From contig CADATP010000001.1 of the NCBI GenBank assembly GCA_902790935.1, forward strand, positions 22,178 through 86,177: a stretch of DNA of 64,000 nt, given 5' to 3'. The number at the start of each line of letters is the position of its first letter. The stretch's first letter is position 1. Below are positions 7,596 to 16,363 of the stretch, one piece after another. Origin of the DNA: an uncultured Lachnospiraceae bacterium. Lineage in GTDB: Bacteria; Bacillota; Clostridia; Lachnospirales; Lachnospiraceae. The notes beneath the pieces are model-generated. The model was not told where the DNA came from. It saw only the letters and a program-made list of their open reading frames with translations, and ran no database searches. The translations under genes were made by a program, and so were the position numbers.

Positions 7596-9260
7596 ATGAA
7601 TCTAGGAACTCTATTATCCATGGCAGGCGGATTGGGCCTGTTTCTGTTCGGAATGAAACTCATGAGCGTCGCTATCGAGAAAGCAGCCGGCGCTAAACTC
7701 AGACGTATTCTTGAAAAACTTACAACCAATCGTTTTACAGGAATGTTAGTCGGTATTTTCTTTACCGCAGCTATCCAGTCATCATCAGCCTGTACGGCGA
7801 TGGTAGTCAGCTTTGTTAATGCAGGGCTTATGAACCTGTACCAGGCAGCCGGCGTTATATTCGGTGCCAATATCGGTACAACAATTACTTCACAGCTCGT
7901 TTCTTTTAATTTTTCTGCGGTCGCTCCGCTTATTCTTCTTATTGGCGTACTCATCGTAATGTTTACCAAAAAAGAACAGGTCAAACAGATTGGCGAGATC
8001 ATCGTTGGTTTCGGTATCCTATTTGTGGGCCTTGAGACTATGAAAAACGCTATGGCGGGTCTTAAGGAAGCGTCTATTGTTGTTGACACTTTAAGCTCCC
8101 TTAGAAATCCTTTTGTAGCGACTCTTATCGGAACAGCTATTACGGCTGTGATACAGAGCTCTTCGGTTACTGTCAGCATCGCCCTCCTTATGGCACAGCA
8201 GGGACTCCTTGAGGTAGATATAATCCTTTATATCATCCTCGGATGTAATATCGGTGCAACGGCGACAGCGCTTCTTGCTTCTCTTTCAGGTAAAAAGGAT
8301 GCAAAGAGAGCCGCGCTTATACATTTTTGGTTCAATGTGATAGGTACGGTCCTTATCTATATTGTACTTGCTATTGCTAAGCAGCCTGTTGTTGACGGAC
8401 TTATGGCTATTTCAAACAACGACAACGGACGTTTCGTAGCTAATGCCCATACCCTTATAAAGGTATTCCAGGTTATAGTGCTCTTCCCGTTCTTAAAGCC
8501 TATCGTAAAGCTCTCTTGTGCATGTGTAAGAGGAGAGGACAAGAAAGTCGGTTACCGTGCTGCCGGCCAGCTTAAGTTTATCGGCGAGAAGGTTGTATTT
8601 AACCCTGCGACTGCCGTTATCGAAGTTATAAAAGAGCTTGACCGTATGGCTTCTCTTGCCAGTGAGAACTTAAATCGCGCTATGAACGCGCTGATCACTC
8701 TTGACCAGGAAGATATCGACGAGGTATATGAGGTTGAGAAAAACATCGATTATCTTAACCATGCAATTACGAATTACCTTGTTAAGATAAACCAGACAAC
8801 CCTTCCTATCGAAGACTTGAAACAGATCGGTGCCCTTTTCCATGTGGCCAACGATATCGAGAGAATCGGAGACCACGCCGAGAATATTGCAGACGCCGCT
8901 GTTATGAGGAAGGAAAATGGAGCTGTTATTTCTAAGGAAGCTCAGAAGGAACTTGGCGATATGCTGGATATGGTAAATACAAATATTCAGTATGCCATCG
9001 ATATGTTTGTTAAAGGCGATGAAACACATATGCAGGACATCATCGACCTCGAGGCAAAGATTGACGCTAAAGAAAAAGAACTTCAGCAAAATCACGTTGA
9101 CCGTCTTACCAGAGGAGAATGTACTCCCGAGGCAGGTATGATCTTCTCGGATATCGTATCCGGACTCGAGAGAGTAGGAGACCATGCCAACAACATCGCC
9201 TTCGCTATCGTTGAGAATAACAGAAAAATCGAAGCGGAAGAGGATGCGGCATCGGTTTAA
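7596..9260 (+). CDS. Na+/phosphate cotransporter family protein with C-terminal PhoU-like domain
   Basis: 554 residues. The membrane half (about 1-310) is an inverted repeat of two units, each with the QSSS signature of the NaPi-II family (Gln61-Ser64, then Gln187-Ser190). Residues about 335-545 form a PhoU-like four-helix domain duplicated internally ('NDIERIGDHAENIAD' and 'SGLERVGDHANNIAF'). Sodium-coupled phosphate uptake is the family role; the PhoU half is thought to sense phosphate status. It is monocistronic, with its own promoter. Confidence 0.9.
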   Translation: MNLGTLLSMAGGLGLFLFGMKLMSVAIEKAAGAKLRRILEKLTTNRFTGMLVGIFFTAAIQSSSACTAMVVSFVNAGLMNLYQAAGVIFGANIGTTITSQLVSFNFSAVAPLILLIGVLIVMFTKKEQVKQIGEIIVGFGILFVGLETMKNAMAGLKEASIVVDTLSSLRNPFVATLIGTAITAVIQSSSVTVSIALLMAQQGLLEVDIILYIILGCNIGATATALLASLSGKKDAKRAALIHFWFNVIGTVLIYIVLAIAKQPVVDGLMAISNNDNGRFVANAHTLIKVFQVIVLFPFLKPIVKLSCACVRGEDKKVGYRAAGQLKFIGEKVVFNPATAVIEVIKELDRMASLASENLNRAMNALITLDQEDIDEVYEVEKNIDYLNHAITNYLVKINQTTLPIEDLKQIGALFHVANDIERIGDHAENIADAAVMRKENGAVISKEAQKELGDMLDMVNTNIQYAIDMFVKGDETHMQDIIDLEAKIDAKEKELQQNHVDRLTRGECTPEAGMIFSDIVSGLERVGDHANNIAFAIVENNRKIEAEEDAASV

Positions 9261-9315
9261 ACGGTTGCGGGATTTCTTGGAATCAAAGATAAATTGAATA
9301 AATAGAAAAATAAAA

Positions 9316-9339
9316 CGAGCACAGATTTATCTGTGCTCG
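9316..9339 (-). terminator. Terminator hairpin overlapping the end of the LytTR regulator gene
   Basis: A perfect 10-bp stem (CGAGCACAGA 9316-9325 with 9330-9339) and a 4-base loop are followed on the minus strand by a T-rich run (complement of 9302-9315). The stop codon of the 9327-10037 gene falls in the loop, so its last four codons form one stem arm. Confidence 0.8.
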
Positions 9340-10037
9340 AATTTGTATGTAGCTATGGTTTGCTTTATCGTGGTAGCTTTTTTAGTATTGAGGGGGAGCT
9401 GGTCTCCGTTGTCTATTGTACAGCAGGTAGAGTCTGTACAGTCCACATGAGCCATATTGACGATTATGCCTCTGTTTATAAGGCAAAAATCGGGATTTTC
9501 CAAAAGCGGCTCACAGAGTACCGAAAAGGGACCACGGCATTTAGTAGGTTCGGGACAGTGGATTATGCAGTAGTTGGAGTCTGAGTTGATGTAAAGAATG
9601 TCTGAATATCTGATGGAAAGTTCCAACTTGCCTGTGGTGACATTAAGATATTGTTCCTCGACCGGACTTAAGATAGCCCAGATATCGTTCATAACCTGGT
9701 AAAGCTTATCGGGAAGGAGAGGCTTTATCAGGTAACCGAAGGCATGTACCGAGAATGCATCGGGCATATGGTCGGTAGAGGATGTGAGAAAGACAAGAAC
9801 AATGTTTTTGTCAATCTTTCTCATATCAATAGAAGTATCGATACCGTTTTTCTTGTCCATAAAAATGTCCATAAAAACTATATCGAAAGCGCCTTCCTTA
9901 CATGAACTCAAGAACTCTTCACCGCCGTCAAACTCGGTCATCTTAAGGTCAATGTGGTTGTCAGTATGCCATTTATGTAGAAAATGCCGAAGACTGATCC
10001 TGATTGTGGGGTCGTCATCAACTATCGCTATATTCAT
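9327..10037 (-). CDS. LytTR-family response regulator (REC + LytTR)
   Basis: 236 residues. The receiver domain (1-120) has acidic residues 7-9, phospho-acceptor Asp57 in 'IVFMDIFMD', Thr/Ser at 85-86 and Lys105. The LytTR DNA-binding domain spans about 127-235 ('YLNVTTGKLEL', 'INRGIIVNMAHV'). Such regulators bind direct repeats at promoters of surface or signalling genes. No histidine kinase gene is next to it, so it is an orphan within this window. It is the last gene of a minus-strand group, 66 bases after the K+ channel. Confidence 0.9.
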   Translation of the reverse strand: MNIAIVDDDPTIRISLRHFLHKWHTDNHIDLKMTEFDGGEEFLSSCKEGAFDIVFMDIFMDKKNGIDTSIDMRKIDKNIVLVFLTSSTDHMPDAFSVHAFGYLIKPLLPDKLYQVMNDIWAILSPVEEQYLNVTTGKLELSIRYSDILYINSDSNYCIIHCPEPTKCRGPFSVLCEPLLENPDFCLINRGIIVNMAHVDCTDSTCCTIDNGDQLPLNTKKATTIKQTIATYKFEHR

Positions 10038-10103
10038 AAATGCTCCGTATATAAAAAATGTTTACAGTTATGAGTATAAAATAAAAACGTTAAGATTTCA
10101 ACT

Positions 10104-11033
10104 TTAATCCTTTAGAAGCTCGGCCAAATACCGGTCGAACTTATTCCTTGTCTCGGGATCGCAGGCAGCTCTGTCTCTGAGGATCCTTTCGCAGAGATTT
10201 TCGTTTTTGTCGATTATCGGAGAAGAGGGGGGAGCGGCCTTGCGCCCGGAATACTTTTGGGTATTTGTTTCGGTAAGGCTTCCTGTCTCGAGGAAGTTGT
10301 GCTGCTCAACAAAACCTGCGGAAATAATACCGGTGGGTATGGCAACAACTCCGACTCCGAGGATGGCGATCACTATAGCCAGGATCTTTCCAAGTACGGT
10401 AACGGGATATATATCACCGTATCCGACGGTAAGTATTGTTGAAACGCTCCACCAAAGACCGGAAAAGGCGTTTTTAAAAACTTCGGGTTGGGAAGGGTTT
10501 TCAACGCTGTACATACACAGTGAAGATGCAAGCATGAGTATAAGGATTATAAATACCGAAGAAAGAATCTGCTTTCTCTTTTTGTGTAAAACCGTTGTTA
10601 TTACGTTAAAGGAATCGTATGTGGCGTTTATACGAAAGAGATGAAAGATCCTTACTACTCTGAGCATTCTGAAAGCTGAAAATCCTGTAAGGAAAAAGGC
10701 GGGGACTATGGAGAGCAGGTCGATTATTCCGTCAAAAGAAATGAGAAATCTGATCACTGCCTTTCCGCGGCTTTCAGCCGGATAAAGAAGATTTGAAGTC
10801 CAGATCCTTAAGACGTATTCTGCGCCGAAGAGGATTATCGTAACTATCTCCACTATATGAAGAAAGCTGAGAAGCCCTGACGGGAGAGGGAAGGTTTCGA
10901 GGACGAGGGAGATAATATTAAGTACGATTATAACCACCAAAAATATATCAAAGGACAGAGAGGCAAAATCACCCCTCTGTCCGATCTGTATAATATCGAA
11001 TATTCTTTTTTTGATTCGCTTATACTTTTCCAT
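10104..11033 (-). CDS. Six-helix voltage-gated-type K+ channel
   Basis: 309 residues. Six membrane helices lie between 28 and 243. An S4-like segment at 121-135 has arginines at 122, 125, 128 and 134 ('FRMLRVVRIFHLFRI'). The pore helix and selectivity filter 'TVGYGD' are at 202-207, which indicates potassium selectivity. The C-terminal 65 residues are a hydrophilic cytoplasmic tail. The start overlaps the stop of xpt by one base (TAATG), so translation is coupled. The role is probably control of membrane potential; gating is not provable here. Confidence 0.9.
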   Translation of the reverse strand: MEKYKRIKKRIFDIIQIGQRGDFASLSFDIFLVVIIVLNIISLVLETFPLPSGLLSFLHIVEIVTIILFGAEYVLRIWTSNLLYPAESRGKAVIRFLISFDGIIDLLSIVPAFFLTGFSAFRMLRVVRIFHLFRINATYDSFNVITTVLHKKRKQILSSVFIILILMLASSLCMYSVENPSQPEVFKNAFSGLWWSVSTILTVGYGDIYPVTVLGKILAIVIAILGVGVVAIPTGIISAGFVEQHNFLETGSLTETNTQKYSGRKAAPPSSPIIDKNENLCERILRDRAACDPETRNKFDRYLAELLKD

Positions 11034-11617
11034 TAATTATCCTCACGGAAAACTATCTCGCCTGTTTCGGCATTCATGGATTCAACGATTGCAAGGCTGT
11101 GGAGGTTGTATTTTCTGCTCCTTATTAAAGTGCCTCCATCCTGAAAGCCCTTTTCGACGGCGATTCCGATTCCTTCAACGGTGGCACCGGCTGTATCTAC
11201 GATATCGATAAGTCCCTGAAGAGCGCATCCGTTGGCAAGAAAGTCATCGATGATAAGTACATGATCCTCGGGGGAGAGGTACTTTCTTGATACGATAACC
11301 TGGTATTCTCTTTTGTGGGTAAAAGATGTGATCTGGGTGGAATATACGTCTCCGTCGATATTTATGCTCTGAGCCTTTTTTGCAAATACCACGGGAACAT
11401 CAAAGTACTGAGCAGCAACACAGGCGATACCTATACCGGAGGCTTCGATGGTGAGAATCTTATTTATAGGCTTGTCCTTAAAGATCCTTTTAAACTCCTT
11501 TCCCATTTCGTTAAAGAGTTTTATATCCATCTGATGATTGAGAAAGCTGTCCACCTTCAGAACATTTCCGGGCTTTACGATACCCTTTTCTCTAATCATA
11601 TCCTCTAAAAGTTTCAT
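11033..11617 (-). CDS. xpt: Xanthine phosphoribosyltransferase
   Basis: 194 residues, the family's usual length. The PRPP-binding motif '[14 protein letters not shown]' is present, and '[20 protein letters not shown]' at the N-terminus is typical of Xpt. It converts xanthine (and guanine less well) to XMP in purine salvage. AAGGAGAG lies upstream of the ATG. It follows the GH26-like gene by 14 bases, leaving no room for the purine riboswitch that often controls xpt in Firmicutes. The operon context is therefore unusual. Confidence 0.93.
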   Translation of the reverse strand: MKLLEDMIREKGIVKPGNVLKVDSFLNHQMDIKLFNEMGKEFKRIFKDKPINKILTIEASGIGIACVAAQYFDVPVVFAKKAQSINIDGDVYSTQITSFTHKREYQVIVSRKYLSPEDHVLIIDDFLANGCALQGLIDIVDTAGATVEGIGIAVEKGFQDGGTLIRSRKYNLHSLAIVESMNAETGEIVFREDN

Positions 11618-11631
11618 TTTATAATCTCTCC

Positions 11632-13080
11632 TTATTTAGCAACCGGTGTGGTGCGTATTCTGATTTTTGGAAGCGAGCTTATCTCGGTGTAATAGTTAAT
11701 CTGCCAGTCCTTACCCTGAGAAGGATCGTTCTTTCCGCTTGCAGGGGGCGCAAAGATCTTAAGATCAAGCTTTGCAGCGCCTTTTAGGGGCTTTTCGAAA
11801 AATGCAGGCATAAAGTCTACAAAAGTAGTGCCGGGTGCTTTGTAGAACCAGCGTCCGTTAAGCTCCATCATAAGGTTTTTGTCCTTAAGGTCATCCTCGA
11901 AGTATGCCTCGCAAAAGACGGGAGCAGCATCAAAAGAAAGAGGAATGGAAAGGCCGTCCGCATCTTCGGCTCCGCCCCAACGAAGGCGAGCGGGGAGAGC
12001 GACCTTTTTGCCTTTTTTCATCTCGGGTAAAAAGTACTCGTCGTGGATGATCTTTTTGTAGGTATCAAATACGGGCTGCTTTATTCCCACGTCTTTATTG
12101 TTAGGGTCCTCAATTTCAAGACCTAAGCGGCCCTTATCTCTGAACTGGTAGAGAGTAAAGGCGCCGAGCCACTTGTCCGGATCGTTTTTGATAAGATCTA
12201 CGAACTTTTTAACCATTTTAGCCTGGTCGTAAGGGCCGGTCACGTCTCCGTCGGCATTAAGCTCTGAGAGAACCATCGGCTTTTTAACGCCTGTAATCTT
12301 TGTATATCTTTCGTAGCTTTTCTTGGCAAGCTTGTAGATATCGCCGACCTTATATCTTGCGAAGGAATTTCCGCCGGGTTCGGCAACGTCAAAGGGCCAG
12401 CCCCAGTGAAGGGCGAGATATCTGTCAACGGAATAGATATCGGTAGCCTTGATGGCGGGGATGAACTCATCCTCTTTTTCCATCTTTTCGGACTTAAGAT
12501 CCTTGTATCCGTCGAGGCAGAGGATAACCTTTACATTGGGAGCCTCTTTGTGGAAAATCTTGCAAACTCTTGCAAAAAACTCCGCAACCTCGGTATATGA
12601 AGCACGCTTATTAAATGAAAACCAGTTTCCCGTGGCCTCATGGTTGATGCGGGCGAGAACACGGCCATAAACCGAAAGATCCTTTGCAATGGCAATAAGA
12701 TGGTCGTCGCCCACATGAGGATCGATAGTTATTGTGATAAGAACGTCCTGTCCGTGGCGTCTTACATCTTCCATCCAGTTAAAGGGCTCTTTATCCTTCA
12801 TTCCGACAAGGCCGCCCTTGTAGGTTTCGTAGTCATCGTAAGGATAATCCCAGGCTCCGCCGATCTCCATATCTTTGTAGGCTTCGTGGGCTCTCATCGG
12901 AAACTCTTTATCCAAAGGATAATAGCTGGTCATAAGGCTGACTCCGCGATGGGGTCTTCCGAGGGCGTTAAGGATGTAATCCTGGTTAACGTATTCGCCT
13001 CTTTCGCTTCCGTCACCGATGTCAACAGCGCATTTTGCGGGTCCCATGTGAAGTGTATAAGCTGTAAGTTGTTTGGACAT
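11632..13080 (-). CDS. Intracellular GH26-like (clan GH-A) glycoside hydrolase, putative
   Basis: 482 residues without a signal peptide. Residues about 35-345 look like a (beta/alpha)8 barrel of the GH26 beta-mannanase type. '[16 protein letters not shown]' carries the likely acid/base Glu148 (family pattern R-x-x-HE-x-x-G-x-W). '[11 protein letters not shown]' carries the likely nucleophile Glu273. Residues about 355-482 are a beta-rich accessory region. Family members cleave beta-mannan or related glucans. A cytoplasmic enzyme would act on imported oligosaccharides. AAAGGAG precedes the ATG. It heads a minus-strand group with xpt. The family call is from motif pattern only. Confidence 0.65.
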   Translation of the reverse strand: MSKQLTAYTLHMGPAKCAVDIGDGSERGEYVNQDYILNALGRPHRGVSLMTSYYPLDKEFPMRAHEAYKDMEIGGAWDYPYDDYETYKGGLVGMKDKEPFNWMEDVRRHGQDVLITITIDPHVGDDHLIAIAKDLSVYGRVLARINHEATGNWFSFNKRASYTEVAEFFARVCKIFHKEAPNVKVILCLDGYKDLKSEKMEKEDEFIPAIKATDIYSVDRYLALHWGWPFDVAEPGGNSFARYKVGDIYKLAKKSYERYTKITGVKKPMVLSELNADGDVTGPYDQAKMVKKFVDLIKNDPDKWLGAFTLYQFRDKGRLGLEIEDPNNKDVGIKQPVFDTYKKIIHDEYFLPEMKKGKKVALPARLRWGGAEDADGLSIPLSFDAAPVFCEAYFEDDLKDKNLMMELNGRWFYKAPGTTFVDFMPAFFEKPLKGAAKLDLKIFAPPASGKNDPSQGKDWQINYYTEISSLPKIRIRTTPVAK

Positions 13081-13103
13081 TTTTTCTCCTTTAGAGATTG
13101 TTA

Positions 13104-13132
13104 TTGATAATATTTTAAAAGAACAGTATTAT
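13104..13132 (+). promoter_or_regulatory. Promoter of the adaptor/permease operon
   Basis: TTGATA (13104-13109), 17-base spacer, TATTAT (13127-13132). It lies in the short divergent region between the GH26-like gene and the first adaptor. A TATAAT on the minus strand (complement of 13131-13136) could be the opposing -10, so the two promoters would overlap. Confidence 0.7.
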
Positions 13133-13192
13133 TATATAGAGATATATCAAAAATATCTACAAAAAAATAATATAGAAGACAGTTTTTTTAGG

Positions 13193-14290
13193 ATGAACAG
13201 ACATAATATAGGAAGATTAAATACGATAATCCTTACGAGCCTAATCAGCATCGGCTGCGCGGTTTCCTGCGTGGCTTGTTCTTTGTTACCCGAAGATGAA
13301 GATAAGTACAAGATCGTACTCTCTAATGTAGAGACGGAGGTGGAGTACGAGCTTGCAAAGGTGACTAAAGGCGACGTAAGACTCTCGAGAAAATTATATG
13401 CATTATATCAGGAAGAAAACGGCGAAGAACTCTCATTCGGATTAGACGGACGGGAGGTCGAGGCCGTTTTTGTCGTTAAAGGAGAAGACGTTAAAAAAGG
13501 AACTCTGCTCGCAAAGCTTAAAAGCGATGATCTCGAAGAGGAAAAGGCGTCTCTTAAGTATACGATAGAAAGAAATAATCTTTTAAAGGCTCAGGCCAGA
13601 GAGCTTACGGATTACGATATTGAAAAGCTAAGTAGCAGGAATCTCTCGACTATTGACCGCGAAAACGCAATAACAGATCTGGAAAAAGCGTACGAAACCG
13701 AGATCGAAAGCTACGACGATGCTGTATCGGTAGCGTCCTTAAGGCTTAGAGAAGTGGAAGAAAAGCTGGCCGGATGCAAGATATATGCCGGAATGGACGG
13801 AACGGTTTCCTACGTCAGCGCTGCGCTTACATCAGGAAACAATAATTACGCAAAGGATACTACGGTTATTAGGATCGTTGATTCATCGCACTGCGTATTT
13901 GTTTTGGAAAATGAGGAGTATAAGGAGTATCCAGATTTCTTTAAAGAGGGAAACACTGTTGTCCTTTCAAACAATCAGGGGGATGAATACAGAACAAGGG
14001 TAGTGTCTGCCGGTACCGGAGAAGGAGATATTTATCTTGAACTTGAAGAGCTGGATGACAGACTGACCATCGGCACAAGACTCTTTTGCGACATAACCGT
14101 GGAAGAAAAGAAAAATGTATTAAGAGTTACGCCGGATGCGGTACACAGTGCCCTTGATACTTACTACGTATATAAGACGGATGAAAGCGGACTTAAAGAG
14201 ATCCGGTATATCTCTGTGGGACTTATTGGAGATGAGTATATAGAGATTACGGATGGACTGAAGGAGGGAGACGTTGTTGTTAAAAAGTAA
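13193..14290 (+). CDS. HlyD/MacA-like membrane-fusion (adaptor) protein, first of three
   Basis: 365 residues from the ATG at 13193. An in-frame TTG at 13073 would add 40 hydrophilic residues and would place translation upstream of the promoter, so it is rejected. The N-terminus is a signal or membrane anchor ('TIILTSLISIGCAVSCVAC'), possibly a lipoprotein. A lipoyl-like half ('VFVVKGEDVKKGTLLAKL') is followed by a charged alpha-hairpin (about 120-195), the second lipoyl half, a beta-barrel, and a C-terminal 'TDGLKEGDVVV' domain. Adaptors of this type connect to ABC permeases. The stop lies 17 bases inside the next gene. Confidence 0.8.
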   Translation: MNRHNIGRLNTIILTSLISIGCAVSCVACSLLPEDEDKYKIVLSNVETEVEYELAKVTKGDVRLSRKLYALYQEENGEELSFGLDGREVEAVFVVKGEDVKKGTLLAKLKSDDLEEEKASLKYTIERNNLLKAQARELTDYDIEKLSSRNLSTIDRENAITDLEKAYETEIESYDDAVSVASLRLREVEEKLAGCKIYAGMDGTVSYVSAALTSGNNNYAKDTTVIRIVDSSHCVFVLENEEYKEYPDFFKEGNTVVLSNNQGDEYRTRVVSAGTGEGDIYLELEELDDRLTIGTRLFCDITVEEKKNVLRVTPDAVHSALDTYYVYKTDESGLKEIRYISVGLIGDEYIEITDGLKEGDVVVKK

Positions 14291-15311
14291 GAACATTGCA
14301 AAAGCTATAATTCTTGGACTCTTACTTCTTACGGGGTGCGCAACTAAAACGGAAAGCGAGGCACCGGAGCTTTTAGAGCCGGCTCTCGGTACGGAAAAGA
14401 CTGCTGCCGCCGCGTACGGAGAGGTTTACGTATACGATGGTTACAGCAGCTACGTACTTCCAAAATTGGAGGAACTTTCTTTTTCGGACGGCGGTGAGCT
14501 TGAGGAGATATTTGTATCCGTCGGTGATGAGGTTAAAGAAGGGGATATTCTTGCGAAACTGAAGAACAGTTCGGATGCCTATGAAGAAATAGAAAAGAAG
14601 CTGAAAAATACCAGAGAGACAAATAAAGCAGAAGCCAGAAAGCGTGAGATAGAGATAGAAAAGTGCAAGCTTCAAAACATAGATTACGAGAGGCTGGCGC
14701 TTGTTAACAGACAAAAGCTTGAGATTGAAAGCCTGGATGAAAAATATCTGCAGGAGCTTTTAAATACTGAAAAAGGAAAGCTTTCCGGCAGCAGGATAGC
14801 CGCGCCCTTTGACGGCAAGATCGCTGCGATCGGAACTGTAAGGCGGGGCGAGTATATAGACGAGGACGTTCCTTTTATCGTAATCGCCTCGGATGAGGAA
14901 TGCTATGTTTACTCCGATTATATGACCCAAAAGGGAGCGGACTTATATGATTCTAAAACCGCACTTATAGACGGACTTGAATATGAGCTTACCTATATCC
15001 CTTACGAGACATCGGAGATAACTAAGCTTATGGGAGAGGAAGAGGATTATTACTCTATATTTAAAGTAGAGGGAGCTGGGGCGGAAATGGTTGGAATGCA
15101 GGCCGCCATCAGCCTTAAGAAAAATATCAGGGAAAATGTTTTGCGGATTCCCGTAAACGCTCTTCACAGAGAAAACGGTCTTTGCTATGTGTATAAGGAT
15201 GTAGATGGAGCCAAGGAAGCGGTTGAGATAAAGACCGGAGTCGTAGGCCTTATGTATGCGGAAGTAACTGAAGGCTTAAAGGAAGGAGATGTCGTATATG
15301 TTACGGATTAA
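14274..15311 (+). CDS. HlyD/MacA-like adaptor lipoprotein, second of three
   Basis: 345 residues. Start TTG 14274 is chosen because AGGAGG (14262-14267) sits six bases upstream, inside the previous gene. The signal sequence ends in lipobox 'LLTGC', so it should be lipid-anchored on the outer face of the membrane. The domain order matches its neighbours: lipoyl half 'IFVSVGDEVKEGDILAKL', charged coiled hairpin about 100-165, second half 'IAAPFDGKIAAIG', beta-barrel, and 'TEGLKEGDVVYV' at the end. It overlaps both neighbours, so the three adaptors are translated as a coupled set. Confidence 0.82.
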   Translation: MLLKSKNIAKAIILGLLLLTGCATKTESEAPELLEPALGTEKTAAAAYGEVYVYDGYSSYVLPKLEELSFSDGGELEEIFVSVGDEVKEGDILAKLKNSSDAYEEIEKKLKNTRETNKAEARKREIEIEKCKLQNIDYERLALVNRQKLEIESLDEKYLQELLNTEKGKLSGSRIAAPFDGKIAAIGTVRRGEYIDEDVPFIVIASDEECYVYSDYMTQKGADLYDSKTALIDGLEYELTYIPYETSEITKLMGEEEDYYSIFKVEGAGAEMVGMQAAISLKKNIRENVLRIPVNALHRENGLCYVYKDVDGAKEAVEIKTGVVGLMYAEVTEGLKEGDVVYVTD

Positions 15312-16353
15312 AAAGATATTTCCCGTAGTCCTTGCGGCCGCGACGCTTATGGCAACAGGCATCAGTTCATCGGCAGCTTCTCCGGGGACCAGAGTTCTTG
15401 CGAAAGAAGATATGATCCTTGTTGCGGAAAATCCGGTAAATCTTGTTTATACGGACAGTGCGGATATAAGGTATGAGTCGGATTACGGCTCGGCTTTATT
15501 TGTAAATATGCTCGTGACTAAGGGACAGTTTGTAAATGAGGGAGACCCTATTGCTGAAATACATGGCACTGCTGATGCTGCGGATATCTTAGAGCAGGAG
15601 CTTAAGCTTAAAAGAGCGAAGGAAGATCTGACGGATATCAGGGACGAAAAAACAAGAAAGCTCAGAGATGCACAGGCCTTTCTTGATAAGATGTATGACT
15701 GGAAAGCCGACAAGATGATCGAGGTGGGAAAGCTTGATATCGAGAGTATAAACATCACATACGATTTAAAGATAGCTTCTCAGGAGGAGTATATTTCAGA
15801 GCTTACAGAGACTTTAAATGCTATGTATAAAAACCGGGATACAGAGTTTATCACGGCACCTATAAGCGGAGAGATTGCCTCAACAGAGGTTTTCCACAGA
15901 GATGATGAACTAAAGGACGGGACTGTTGCGGGGACGATCTATAAGGCAGACAAGGCTTTGTATTCCGTTAAGGATACCGGAAATACCTTCTGGTACGGGA
16001 TGAGTGTGGAACTTGACGATTACCATGGAAACATTTACGAGGGCAAGGTGGTTTCGAGTAAAAGCCCTACGCTTAATTCGAAGGTGACAACAGATTCGGC
16101 ATATATTGCGATCACGGAAAACATGCCGGAGGAATTACCGCTTAGGCTTAATGCGACATACGAAACAGTCTCGTACAGAAACGTGATACTTGTAAGGGAC
16201 AGCGAGCTTCGGAAGGATGAACACGGAAGCTACGTGATCGAGGTGACGGATAAGGGAAATATCAGGCATTACTTTACGCCGGGAAGAACGCTTCAGGGAA
16301 ATACCGTGGCTCTTGACGGACTCAGTGAGGGAATGGTTATTTTGGCAAGATAG
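15298..16353 (+). CDS. HlyD/MacA-like adaptor protein, third of three
   Basis: 351 residues from ATG 15298, which has AAGGAG nine bases upstream; ATG 15289 lies directly against that site and is less likely. A signal peptide spans about 1-28 ('VVLAAATLMATGISSSAAS'). The lipoyl motif 'MLVTKGQFVNEGDPIAEI', a helical hairpin about 95-160, 'ITAPISGEIAS', and a C-terminal 'LDGLSEGMVIL' follow. It is less similar to the first two and has no lipobox. It ends 10 bases before the permease gene, which suggests that all three adaptors serve that permease. Confidence 0.8.
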   Translation: MLRIKKIFPVVLAAATLMATGISSSAASPGTRVLAKEDMILVAENPVNLVYTDSADIRYESDYGSALFVNMLVTKGQFVNEGDPIAEIHGTADAADILEQELKLKRAKEDLTDIRDEKTRKLRDAQAFLDKMYDWKADKMIEVGKLDIESINITYDLKIASQEEYISELTETLNAMYKNRDTEFITAPISGEIASTEVFHRDDELKDGTVAGTIYKADKALYSVKDTGNTFWYGMSVELDDYHGNIYEGKVVSSKSPTLNSKVTTDSAYIAITENMPEELPLRLNATYETVSYRNVILVRDSELRKDEHGSYVIEVTDKGNIRHYFTPGRTLQGNTVALDGLSEGMVILAR

Positions 16354-16363
16354 GAGATAAGCT

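Noticed and set aside
7547-8179. 210-residue minus-strand frame
   Set aside because: Antisense to the Na/Pi cotransporter, whose motifs are clear; the length follows from its codon bias.
11618-11631. Purine riboswitch before xpt
   Set aside because: Only 14 bases separate xpt from the previous gene, which excludes the aptamer.
13073-13192. N-terminal extension of the first adaptor from TTG 13073
   Set aside because: It would start inside the opposite gene and upstream of the promoter at 13104-13132; the signal sequence begins at ATG 13193.
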